This document shows, one piece after another, positions 9,124 through 18,077 of a DNA stretch of 26,970 nt (position 1 is its first letter; every line of letters starts with the position of its first letter). Position numbers and translations under genes: made by a program. This stretch comes from Mesotaenium endlicherianum (Eukaryota; Streptophyta; Zygnematophyceae; Zygnematales; Mesotaeniaceae), in NCBI GenBank assembly GCA_009602735.1, contig WELA01007268.1:398778-425747 (forward strand), given 5' to 3'. The notes below the pieces were generated by a model that did not search any database, had not been told where the DNA came from, and was given only the letters and a program-made list of their open reading frames with translations.

Positions 9124-9786
9124 CTCTTTGTGCTCTTTGTGCTCTCCGGTCTTTGCTCTAGTTTTCTCATTTCTATTGTTGCATTTCTCTCTCTGAGTGT
9201 GTGCAACAGGTGAGCAAAGCAGGCAGAGTTGGGCACCTGGAGCTGGTGGATAAGCCCATCACGTACGACGAGCGCTTCAATCTATATGCTGTAGCCCTCT
9301 TCCTTTATCCACTCTAGCTTCGCTCTTTTTATGTGCTCTCTCTACCGTTTGCCCTTGCTGGCTTTTGTGCACTTAGCTCTCTCCTTGCGAATCTACTGCC
9401 CTGTGTCTACTCTCTTGTTGTACTCTTCATCTCTTCCTGCTTTTCGCTATCTCGCTGCTCTTCTTGTGCCTTTTAATATGTTTCTCCCAGCTTGCTGTGT
9501 ACTTGCTTTCGCTTTGCTATTCATATTCTGTTGCATGTTTGTCAGCCCCCTCTCCTCTCATTGCTATCCCTGCCCTTTAATTCTGGTTTCTCTTCTCTTT
9601 GCTCGCTTGCTGACCTGTATGCTTTGTTTGTGCTCTGCTATTCATGTTGCCAGCCCTTTTTGCTCTCGCTTGTATCTCTACTCTTGTTTTAGTTTTGAGG
9701 ATGAGGTCTCAAATTGTTATGAGTGAAGTGCTTCCTCTTGTGTATTTTAGACCTCATATTCTGTTTCTGTTTGCATCTGTGCCCCA
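9124..9786 (+). other. continuation of the pyrimidine-rich, intron-like locus
   Basis: It has the same T/C-rich composition as 905-2439, resuming directly after the target duplication. Two plus-strand reading frames within 9331-9726 are Leu/Cys/Ser-rich translations of the pyrimidine tract and are not considered genes. One exon-like island is listed separately. Confidence 0.4.
9211..9300 (+). other. candidate exon of the interrupted gene
   Basis: After TTCTCTCTCT...GTGTGCAACAG, a balanced stretch reads SKAGRVGHLELVDKPITYDE and then RFN in one open frame before pyrimidine-rich DNA resumes. The acceptor-like AG and the change in composition suggest an exon on the same strand as 1163-1294. The 3' boundary is unclear, and no protein family was recognised. 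Confidence 0.3.
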
Positions 9787-11248
9787 GTGTTGCAATATGT
9801 CACCTCTGAGGTGATAGCTCCAGGCGTCACCACAAGGGAGCGCGAGCGCGTCCTCAAGCGCAGCCGCGACTTTGTCTTCATGGAGGGGTGCGTGCGCCGG
9901 GTGATGGCAGACGGCTCCATTGTGGTGGTTCCTGAGCCTGCTACACGCAGTCAGCTGGTGCGTTGTGTGCACGAGGCACTGGGACACTTCGGTGTCAAGC
10001 GCATGCTTAGTCTTATTCAGGCCGAGTACTGGTGGTCCGGCATGACTTAAGGTCGTCGCCGACATCGTCAACAGCTGCACTCTCTGCAATTGTGTGCGCT
10101 CGAGCTTCACAGCTGGCACCGTCGCTCTTAGCCCCCTCTCTATTCAGAGGCTGTTCTACAGGTGGTCACTCGACTTGGCAGAGGAGCTGCCCAAGTCTCA
10201 CCGAGGCAACCTCTACGTCTTGGTGATGATTGAGCACATGTCCAAGTGGATCGAGCTCGTGCCATTGCCCAGCAAGGCCAGTGAATGAATTGCTCAAGCC
10301 TTCCTCGATCAGGTCCTTAGCCGTTTTGGCGGCTGCGCTGAGGTGCTAACCGACCAGGGCAAGGAGTTCCAGGGCAGTTTTCAGAAGCTGCTAAAGCGCT
10401 CTATGATCAACCACCGCACCACCTCCCGTGATCATCCTCAAGCTGACGGCCTTGCAGAGCGCATGGTGCAGACCGTCAAGCTTGGGTTGCGGAAGTACTG
10501 CCTTGCCCACGACAGCACCCACTGGGACGACGCCCTCCCATGGTTGGCTACGGGGTACAGGTTCAGTAAGCAGGCCTCCTTGGCCTCGCACTCTCCTTAC
10601 TTCTTTCTCTACGGCCGCCAGCCAGTCCTGCCCGCCGCAGCCAAGACCGTGGCCGAGAACGTCTTGGACTTAGACAATCCCAAGATGTGGAGCGCTCTTA
10701 TCAAGGAGCGTGCGCAGCTCTTCCAGCGCCTGATGCCCATGGCCATGGATAACCTCAGCATCGCACAGCATCGCAATACGCTGAGGTATGCCTTGACTTG
10801 TGGAGGAGCGTATCGTCCGCGGGTGTTGCAATTTTCCGCAGGTGACTTCGTGTACCTGCGACGTCAGACAAAGAACACCCTCGACACCAGCAGCTCGCCG
10901 GTCATCCTGCGTGTTAAGCGCGTCTTGGCGTCAGGAATCTTGGAGCTGGAACGTGCAGATGGCCGTCTTCACAAGGACCGCACGAAGAACTGTGGACCAT
11001 GCCACCTTCCTAACCTTGACTTGCAGATTCGTCCCCGCGACGCGCTCTCGCCCAAGGATTGGGCATGCCAGATCTACCACAGTCTTGGCCAGGAGGCCAC
11101 GATGCTGCTCTGCGACAGCAGCAACCTCGGCTTCCACATCAGCTGCCTCGACCCGCCGCTGGCGCGCGTGCTAGCTGGAGACTGGTTGTGCAGTGACTGC
11201 TTTGAGCTAGCCTTAGGCAGCGTATCTTGCCCATCAGCTAGAGGCTGA
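9787..11248 (+). pseudogene. integrase with C-terminal PHD finger, Ty3/gypsy remnant
   Basis: This is the 3' half of a pol polyprotein; RT and RNase H are absent upstream. The zinc-binding HHCC region is split: HEALGHFGVKRMLSLIQ and YWWSG in the first frame, then CTLCNC after a one-base shift near 10048. The catalytic core has Asp in SLDLAEELP, Asp in LTDQGKEF and Glu in GLAERM, at the usual D-D-35-E spacing. An in-frame TGA at 10286 is a second lesion. From 10343 the frame is open for 301 codons. It ends in a PHD finger (residues about 242-286): MLLCDSSNLGFHISCLDPPL, then GDWLCSDC. Two of the eight zinc ligands are lost (Tyr and Ser where Cys is expected). PHD fingers read histone H3 tails, so a targeting role like that of chromodomains is inferred. 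Confidence 0.8.
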
Positions 11249-11253
11249 GAGCT

Positions 11254-11263
11254 GGGGGGGGAA
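11254..11263 (+). other. polypurine tract of the integrase-PHD element
   Basis: GGGGGGGGAA follows six bases after the TGA that ends the PHD protein and abuts the LTR-like block at 11264. This placement marks the 3' end of the element's internal region. Confidence 0.6.
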
Positions 11264-11398
11264 TTAAAACATTTAAGACTTGACTCCCTTTTTGGCTATA
11301 AAGCCACATGTATTGTAGACTTCATTGCAGCAAAGCCTGCTTGCTTATGATGTGTTGCTCATACTTATGTTGCGCACTTGACCTCGTAACGCACGACA
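11264..11398 (+). repeat. LTR-like block A, 3' LTR of the integrase-PHD element
   Basis: It lies directly after the polypurine tract. About 135 bases are shared with block B (12411-12545) at about 89 percent identity by eye (15 differences), ending ACGCACGACA in both. The start is TT here where block B has TG. A TATAAA at 11297-11302 sits in GGCTATAAAGCC. Homology stops sharply after the CA, suggesting a very short LTR, though a longer diverged LTR cannot be excluded. Confidence 0.55.
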
Positions 11399-12410
11399 GC
11401 TGTTTTGATTTATTAAGTCGAGGTTGACGTACAAAATTGAGCTCCACTTGTGCGAACCATCAACCTAGGAAGACCGACTTTGCATTGACCTAATGCATCT
11501 GTATGTTAACCTTTTCTAGATTTCCAAGTCGCCAAAGTGTAGCGCGTCAAAGCATCTTCCGAATGGCACCGGTTTTGCGTCATTTGGTCAAGTATCGAGC
11601 GAGATATTTGCGATCTAGTCCGCATCACCTACCGGCCCCTAGCGGAACTTACCCAAGGGCCAACTTGTAACTCAATGTCCCCAAAGGTGACATTGTTGGC
11701 TCTTTGTGATCCCAAAAACCCCTAGCTTTGTACGCACAAATCCGCGAGCCCCTTAGACTACATAAGTCTTGCATTTCCATAGTATAAGTGCATCATTGAG
11801 GCTATAACTTGGTGACTGCATCACCTACTCCTAGAGGAAGCTTCCTCAAGTTCCAAATTCACTTTTGAGGCGCTATCTAGGTAGAATCACCCAAGGTAAG
11901 CCCCACCAATGAGAGACACATAGCATATTCTACGTGCTTTGCTTTGATTAGTTTGAGTTATGCTTAGCCCATAGGAGCGCTAGTACATGCCTTGTACACA
12001 TTAGTGGACATAGGAGAGCCTCCTAGAGTGACTAGATGCATTGAATCCGCCGCATACCACATCGGATTTCTAGGAGTATAAGTACTAGAGATGTCCCTAG
12101 AGAGACATTTTTTAGAAATCCCATTATGCCAGGTGTAAGTAACAGAGATTATCAATAAAGCTTACACTTTTATCTCTTGTGTTTTCAGGACCACTTAGTT
12201 ACTCTCTTGTGAAGAGCAAGCCCTCCTGGCTTCCATTCACTTGAAGAACTTCACAAGTGGTGAGCAAAGTCACAGCTTAAACCATTGCAGAGGACTACTC
12301 TTGAAGATTATGATGTGCTTCCAGTGATCTTTTGGGCCATACTTCATTAATTATATTCCTACTAGTTTACAGTTTTGAGGTGCTCACTCTGGAGAGTACA
12401 CCTTCCTTAA
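11399..12410. other. non-coding stretch between the two LTR-like blocks
   Basis: No convincing reading frame on either strand. An AATAAA on the plus strand near 12153 could be a polyadenylation signal but has no assigned gene. If the LTRs were longer than 135 bases, part of this stretch would be LTR. Otherwise it is unclassified spacer. Confidence 0.4.
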
Positions 12411-12545
12411 TGAAAACATTTGAGACTTGACTCCCTCTTTGGCTATAAAGCCACAAGTATTATGAATTTCATTGTGGCAAAGTCTGCTTGCTTATGATGT
12501 GTTGCTTATACCTACGTTGCGCACTCGACCTCGTAACGCACGACA
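12411..12545 (+). repeat. LTR-like block B, probable 5' LTR of the DNMT-PHD element
   Basis: It begins TGAAAACATTTGAGACTTG and ends CGCACGACA, with TATAAA at 12444-12449. It is homologous to block A and in the same orientation. It stands immediately upstream of gag/protease-like sequence, as a 5' LTR should. No recognisable primer-binding site follows (no TGG at 12546), so the junction is decayed or the assignment is wrong. Confidence 0.5.
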
Positions 12546-13376
12546 TCAATCAGTTTGCCTGATTCGAGTGTCCAGACCAGTTACTGCCTCGTCCGGCTCC
12601 TACAGTTCGCGCACCGACCCCAATAGTTCCTCGTCCAGCTCCGTTCATCCTACCACCTGTAGCACAATTGCGCATCGATGCGTAGCTTCCTCCATTCTTG
12701 TTCACTGTTTCCTCTGCCGCTCTTACGTAGGCACAGGAGGAAATCACGCGCGAGCTTCTCCGCCGTCGTCCAAGGCACGTCGCTCAACCCGTCCCGGCCA
12801 CCTACGTCGCTCTCGCGTCTTCAAGCAGTCGTCCTCCTGGTCCACCCCTGGCCGCCTGCGTCGCGGGCTCTTCACCCTCGCCAGCATCAGCGTCTCCAGG
12901 TGGGTTGTCTCCTACTGCTCCTCCTTTCTCTCCCGTTCCCGTGCAGGGTCTCTTGAGGTCAATCCTCCCTCCGTCCTTTCTCACCCCTCTTGAACGGCAA
13001 CGTGCATCACCTCATATTGTTATGCTCAATAACCAACACGCCTGTCTTCTCATCAATGGTCTCGCCCCCCGTGTCGTTATGCCCAGCCAGTCCTGTTAGG
13101 GGCAGTCATGTGTCGCCACCTTAACATCACCGCAGCCGATGTGGAGCCCTGTCCGAACCTTGTCTCTACCACCATGTCTTCCCTTAACCACACTGCATAC
13201 CCAAACCGTCGACGTATTCCTACTACACTTAATGCACATACACCCGCTGCTGTCATCCTCTATACCCAGTGCATGGTCACCGAGTCTACAGCCTATGATA
13301 TCCTCCTCGGTCATGAATTTACTTGCTCATCGGGCTTACTGTTGACTTGTGGCAAGGCATTGCTACCTATTGGGTG
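12546..13376 (+). pseudogene. gag-like and aspartic protease remnant
   Basis: The first 450 bases encode Pro/Ser/Arg-rich, GC-rich sequence without a clear domain. About 13040-13085 reads LLINGLAPRVVM, which resembles the active-site strand of a retropepsin with the catalytic Asp replaced by Asn and the following Gly altered. After a frame change, 13108-13374 contains STAYDILLGHEF (ILLG at 13300-13311), the typical C-terminal strand and loop of retrotransposon proteases. The protease would cut the polyprotein; with the active site changed and the frame broken it cannot work. It lies directly upstream of the DNMT-like segment. Confidence 0.55.
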
Positions 13377-13470
13377 AGTCTCTAAATCAGCACATGGATT
13401 ATCTGCCTCTCATCCTTACACATTATTCTTTGTTTCTCTCGTGCCCCGTGGCCGCCGCTTTTGCGGTTGC

Positions 13471-13561
13471 CAGAAAACATACTAAACGCTAAAAACGCAT
13501 ACCTACGCTAAAATGCATACTACACTTAAAACACTAAACGCTTACAAAAATGCATACAACA
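13471..13561. repeat. degenerate AT-rich minisatellite
   Basis: Variants of AAACGCTAAAA and ATGCATAC recur at irregular 15-20-base steps, for example ACTAAACGCTAAAAACGCAT, TACGCTAAAATGCATAC and AAACGCTTACAAAAATGCAT. It lies between the protease and the DNMT-like segment and has no reading frame, so it is probably a later local expansion. Confidence 0.45.
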
Positions 13562-13716
13562 ACGTTAGCCCACGCGATGTTCTTGACCCTTAATATTTAC
13601 TCCTCCACGATGTTGAGTCCAACCATGATTCTATTCTTGCATGTTCTGCTCAACGTGTTCCTCCTCCTTCTGTAATTCCCTACACCATACCATTTGCTAC
13701 CCTTCAACAAATCCAC

Positions 13717-14289
13717 GTGCCCTTACAGTGTCCGTCTCTCCCTCTTGTATTCACCCAATCTGCACCTGTCGATTTACCTTCCGTTCCGCTTTTGCCCACC
13801 ATTAATACTACTACTGTCCCATGGTTGCCACCTCCTGAAGGTATTTTAGTTTTAGATTTGTTTGCTAAGTTCTCCTTCACGGTGGCTGGTCTCTTGTAGA
13901 GTGGGCACCGCATTGCCCATTATTATTACTGCGATGTGGATCCCATTGCACAGCTCGCCAGTCAGACACACCTGGCAACTTTAACCTGCATTCCCCACCC
14001 TATTCCTTCCTTCCGCATACCACACAGCCTATTCCGAGTTGCCTTAGGGTATCTGTCTAGTACATTAGGAACACTTGCACGCCATAGGTCTTGTGCATCT
14101 TGTCGTTGGGGGTTGGGAGTGTCAGGCTCATTCTTGGACAAGCACTGGGCAGGGACTTTCCGACTTTCCGACTTTCCGACCTTTTCCTTCCCATCCTTAA
14201 ATGCTCTCATGTCCAACCCTCTCCTTCACATTCCAGCCGACCGCCTACGCTTTTGGCTGGGGAAGGGGGGGTTTCGTCAAATTTTTTGA
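13717..14289 (+). pseudogene. C5-cytosine DNA methyltransferase-like segment, truncated
   Basis: C5-methyltransferases transfer a methyl group from S-adenosylmethionine to cytosine. Three motif-like stretches occur in family order. ILVLDLFAKFS (13843 onward) resembles motif I, the AdoMet-binding DLF loop. HYYYCDVDPIAQ (13918-13953) resembles the following acidic motif. VVGGWECQAHS (14102-14134) resembles motif IV, with the nucleophile Cys at 14120-14122, then GQGLSD where the family has GL.D. Glu replaces the usual Pro before Cys. A TAG (13897) and a frame change before motif IV break it, and a TAA follows at 14177. Motifs VI, VIII and X were not found, so about half the domain is gone. It sits between protease and RT on the same strand, so it belonged to the polyprotein. 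The main alternative is chance similarity; a profile search would settle it. Confidence 0.55.
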
Positions 14290-14346
14290 CGCCTGCATAT
14301 CAGTTTCAGTCCTCCTCCTCAAATACTTCAGAACCAAAACCTAAAA

Positions 14347-15763
14347 ATGGGTGGGATCTGGCCCTTGGGCACACAGTTGACCAAGGAGGAGATCTTAAAG
14401 TTTACTCAGATGCTTGAACAAAACGAATCATGTTTTGCGAGGTCAGTCATGGATTTGGGGGTGTGTACTATAGCACAATTCACTATCGATCTCACCACTA
14501 CTGAACCTGTATTTCTGCAGGATTATCGACACGCTAAGGTTGAACAGGATATTATGCGCGGAATTATCGGGGATTGAATGCGGTTACGAAGCTTGATCGC
14601 TATCCCATGCTTGTGCCTGAGAATATTTTTGATGTTCTTGAGGACGCTAGCGTTTTTAGCGTGTTTGACCTGCGTCAGGGTTTTAATCAGATCCTCATTG
14701 ACCCCAATAATAAACATAAGATTGCATTTTGAGCAAATTGTTGTTTGGACCAGTGGAAGGTTATGCCGTTTGGATTAAAGAACGCCCCTGCCCGTTTCTA
14801 GCGTAATATGGACCAAGTGCTAAGTGGGTTACCTTTCGCTCGCTTTTATGTTGATGACGTGCTTATTTTCAGTCGAACTGTAGAGGAACACTTGGCACAT
14901 GTTAAACAAGTCCACCAATGCTTGAGAACAGCGGGTTAAAAGTGTCATCCAAGGAAATGTAAGATCGCCACCCTGTCCGTCCCCTACCTTGGTCTTCATA
15001 TTGTTCCTTGGGGATTAACACTGCAACAAGTTAAAGTCAATGCTATTCGACAACTATCAGTCTCAACTAATGTGTCTCGGTTGAGGGCCTTCATGGAGAT
15101 CACTGGGTATGACCGTTGTTTTTGCCCTGATTTCAGTGCAATCGCCGCACCTTTAAATGAAATTTTAAAGAGAGACGTACCTTGGGAGTGGAATAGTGAG
15201 CCTAGTTATGGAAAACAAATACGTGGTATTGGTATAACAAAAATGTATTAGAGTTATACGTGTAAAATATGATAATTTGCGAGTATTTTTATTTCCAAGA
15301 TTCTTGGAAAAGATAGGAAGCTTCATCAGTTCCACAATGCTTTGAAACTTTGAGCGCGTTTGGTCGCGGAAGGTAGAAGATTCAATTTGCTACAAGCAAA
15401 AAGTGCTAAAAGAACAAAAATGATATCAACATTTTATACTTGTCAAAATTTCCTTTTCACGTTTTTTGGGCGTCATTTCTGGTACTTTCAAAAAATGTGG
15501 AAATACGTGGTATAGCGTGGTGCTCTGGGACCAATACGCAAGTATTCTATAACTAGGCTAGCGAACGTCAGGCAGCTTTTGACAAATTGAAGGACCTCCT
15601 CTCTTCTTCACCTATCCTGCGCAGACCGAACGACAGTAAGCCATTTTCCCTTCACACTGATTGGAGCCATCTGGGATTGGGGGCCGTGCTTGCTCAAGAG
15701 GATGAGGAAGGTCATGAATATGTTGTCGCTTATGCTAGCCGTAGTAACAACAACCCGGCCGAG
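14347..15763 (+). pseudogene. reverse transcriptase and RNase H of the DNMT-PHD element
   Basis: The RT approach region is open at 14347-14561 (FARSVMDLG, YRHAKVEQDIMRG). It then joins YRGLNAVTKLDRYP in another frame, having lost about 30 residues including the usual APVxxVKKKDG segment. From 14562 one frame runs to 15199 with three stops (TGA 14730, TAG 14799, TAA 14937). It shows FDLRQGFNQI, MPFGLKNAPARF and the catalytic YVDD at 14847-14858. The connection domain leads into RNase H, interrupted by the TIR element at 15200-15558. Removing that element and one target copy puts RNase H (from 15566, RQAAFDKLKDLL, LHTDWSHLGLGAVLAQ, YASRSNN) exactly in frame. RNase H ends abruptly near 15763, and the integrase is missing. 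Confidence 0.85.
15200..15558. mobile_element. 359-bp MITE-like element inserted in RNase H
   Basis: The ends are GCCTAGTTAT and ATAACTAGGC, a perfect 10-bp terminal inverted repeat that continues imperfectly inward (TATGGAAAAC versus TATAGAATAC). The flanks TAGTGA (15194-15199) and TAGCGA (15559-15564) form a 6-base target duplication with one mismatch; an 8-base reading (ATAGTGAG/CTAGCGAA) is also possible. AAATACGTGGTAT occurs in direct orientation near both ends (15217 and 15501). There is no coding capacity, so it is a non-autonomous DNA transposon. The superfamily is undecided: duplication length and end sequence do not clearly match hAT, Mutator or PIF/Harbinger. Confidence 0.8.
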
Positions 15764-15765
15764 GG

Positions 15766-15919
15766 TGTGCTTCTATTTGTTGCCCTGCTTCTATGCTCTT
15801 GTGCAATCGTTGCAATGCAGGTTGGCACTTGACTTGTTCAACATTTGCCTTCCCCTCTGCCTCAAGTTCCTGAAGGTGACTGGTTCTGCCCCTTGTGCAA
15901 ACCACCACCTCTAGCTTAG
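15766..15919 (+). pseudogene. PHD finger ending the DNMT-element polyprotein
   Basis: One frame gives CASICCPASMLLCNRC, then NAGWHLTC. A shift of one base gives VPEGDWFCPLCKPPPLA and a TAG at 15917-15919. Together these show the C4-H-C3 zinc pattern of a PHD finger, including the conserved aromatic before the last Cys pair. All zinc ligands appear present, unlike in the copy at 11066-11200. PHD fingers recognise histone H3 tails, with or without lysine methylation. Directly upstream, RNase H breaks off and integrase is missing, so a deletion has brought the finger next to RNase H. The frameshift makes it non-functional. Confidence 0.7.
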
Positions 15920-16019
15920 GACCCCCTCATTACTTCGTTTTCTCTTTTGTGTTTCCGTTTCGTACTTTCGTATGCTGGTTCTTGATGGTTTTTCCTGTTT
16001 TCGTTGTCACAAGTCACTC

Positions 16020-16404
16020 CCCCCTCTCATGGTGGGTTGAGTCCCTGTTTCACAATTCGCGGAGCCTCCTGCCCCAGATGCTAACGCCTGCCATTGCTGA
16101 CGCTCTCCGTGAGAACTTCTTGGAGCGTGCGCGCGTGCCTTCCCAGTGGGCCCGTGGTCGTCGATTGGCCGCGTCGTCCCATCTATTCTCCGTCTTGGAC
16201 TCTATTCTAGTGTCTATTCGCCACGTGCATCACCTGGAGTATCTCCCCCCGAGATTCTACTATCCCGGTTTGCCGGAGGTTGTCCACACTTCCATTGTTC
16301 CTGAGGACCACGTTTTGGTTCCTCCGCATTCAACCGCGCTCTCAGTCCCTCGCCCGCAGCTGGAGGGGGGGGTTTTCATTGCTCACTTTTTGCTCCTTAG
16401 TTAG
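16020..16404 (+). other. coding-like tail of unknown nature after the PHD finger
   Basis: An open frame continues to TAG 16402 with balanced composition (TPAIADALRENFLERARVPS, HVHHLEYLPPRFYYPGLPE). No family was recognised. A G-run (GGAGGGGGGGG, about 16363-16373) could be a polypurine tract, but no LTR matching block B follows. It may be another fragment of the same element family or unrelated. The upstream 100 bases of the same frame are pyrimidine-rich and probably non-coding. Confidence 0.25.
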
Positions 16405-17547
16405 TGCTTAGTAGCTGCCCAGTTGCCCCTTAGTGCCCAGTAGTGCCCAGTACCGACTTCTAGTATTCTTTTTCATTTACAGCTCATAAGCTGTGAGCTT
16501 TTCCCCCTAATAGGGGGGGTTTTACCCACAGACCTAGATTAGCCAATTCTCGCCGTCTGGTCTTTGGAGTCGCTCCTCTCGATGTCCTGTCTTTGCTATT
16601 TCAGCACCTGTTTAGGTTAGGTGTGTCGATGCCTAGCGTCCGCCGACAGTCATTGTTACGACAATCCTGACAGTTAGTTACATTTGACTTCTTCTAGTCT
16701 ATTAGTCCTGGTCTACTAAATCTATTTGGTTACTGTGACCTCACACGTGCAAATGTGGATTCCATTAATAAATCATATTTTCCATTTAATTGCTATACCT
16801 CAACAGCTATTTAGTACTCTGATATTGTTAGTGTGCTTATACTTGATTGTATGTATAACAGGTAAGAGCTTTTGAGGTCTTACAAAGAAGACGCTCTAGT
16901 CCTTAAGTTAGTCTCTTTCTTGTGTCTCGATTTAGTTTGTAACTATAGCAGAGTACGATAAGTGTGTCAAGGGGTATGGATGAGTGAATTGAATATAAGG
17001 GCATACATCGCTCTATGATTTCACACGCTTCCGACTAACTTTGGTTCTTATAGATGAATTTTTTTATTTTGATGAGTAAATCTCATATAATATGAGTGTC
17101 TAACTCTACCATATCAACTCTTGCATTATTGAGCACATTGACTACAATCCAGCAAACACACTGTGTCCAAGATATTTACGTACATCATGCTACGATTCTA
17201 TCCTCATGATCGCGGTCGAGAAAGTCAAGGAACCACACTAAGATGCATAAATCATCCTGCTAACCTTTTCAACAATGAGAGTACACTCGATTACATTGAT
17301 TTGTATTCATTTGAATGAACTCGTTTGTGTGAATTGATTGTCATATTATTTCTTTAGAAATATGTTTTTGCATGGAATAATTTTCAAAAAAATTACACAA
17401 ACATTACACGTAAGCTTATGTCTCCATCGAAACATTGCTATTTGTCTTGAATCGATAAACTACTTCCGTTCAAACACTGTTTCCGAGTGGTTATTTGGAG
17501 CAAAATCTTGTAACTTTACCTAGCAAGGTCAACGCAGCGTGGATTTA
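16405..17547. other. AT-rich spacer, no gene seen
   Basis: No credible reading frame on either strand. Small structures are present: CCCCCTAATAGGGGG near 16504 and a perfect 7+1+7 inverted repeat CTCATATAATATGAG at 17082-17096. The left part may be the undetected 3' end of the DNMT-PHD element. The right end is the target site of chromovirus copy 2. Confidence 0.5.
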
Positions 17548-18040
17548 TGTAGTGATTTGAGTTATTATATATTAGTTTGCATATATTTCAATGTTTTCAA
17601 ATATATTTGGAGCAGTAATGTGTGGATTCAAGTGTGAATAGGTACTCTAGTGACTTGGTTCATGTCCTTTGAACCTTCTAAGGCATTTTCGAAGTTAGAG
17701 GAAAGACCTAGAAGAACTCCACGTGGCAAAAGTCAAATGTGCCATTTTTAGGTCAAAAGGACATGTGTACATTATTCTAGAAAGAGGTGGCAAGTATTGG
17801 GATGTGTTGGGTGCCAACACATCAACATACACCTTCCTAGAAATTATTTATTTAGCAAGTATATGAACAAGAGCTAGAACATTCCAGAATCACTCTTGTA
17901 CTTGCCAAAATCCAGAAATATATTAACTTTCAAGAAGCCATCTCTCTTTCAAGAAGCTACCACTTGTGTTCAAAGATCCTTGTCTTGAATAGATAAAGTA
18001 TTCTGTTTTACTAAGTACTTTATCTATCTGTTTCACTACA
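17548..18040 (+). repeat. 5' LTR of chromovirus copy 2
   Basis: 493 bases. It is shorter than its partner mainly through loss of about 12 bases after GCTAGAACA (near 17880). The TATA site is altered to TATATGA. Confidence 0.95.
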
Positions 18041-18041
18041 G

Positions 18042-18057
18042 TGGTATCGGAGCTAGG
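18042..18057 (+). other. primer-binding site, initiator tRNA-Met (copy 2)
   Basis: TGGTATCGGAGCTAGG, identical to copy 1 and one base after the LTR. Confidence 0.85.
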
Positions 18058-18077
18058 CACTTTGGTAGCACAAGAAG

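Larger units (their letters stand above)
12411..16404 (+). mobile_element. decayed Ty3/gypsy element with DNMT-like segment and PHD finger
   Basis: On one strand, in order: LTR-like block B, Pro/Ser/Arg-rich gag-like sequence, aspartic protease, DNA-methyltransferase-like segment, reverse transcriptase, RNase H and PHD finger. Integrase is missing through an internal deletion between RNase H and PHD. The coding parts carry frameshifts and stops, and RT has a deletion near its start. A 359-bp TIR element has landed in it. No 3' LTR matching block B was found, so the right end is unknown; 16404 is the last coding-like position. Confidence 0.7.

Noticed and set aside
9331..9726. 131-codon Leu/Cys-rich frame resembling a membrane protein
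   Set aside because: The hydrophobicity comes from the T/C-rich base composition, two overlapping frames look equally open, and no family pattern was seen.
12472..12993. 173-codon Arg/Ser-rich frame
   Set aside because: It begins inside LTR-like block B and does not match the protease frame downstream; it probably reads decayed gag-like DNA out of phase.
17082..17096. CTCATATAATATGAG inverted repeat as a regulatory site or transposon end
   Set aside because: It is isolated in AT-rich DNA, with no second copy or target duplication nearby; such repeats are expected by chance at this composition.
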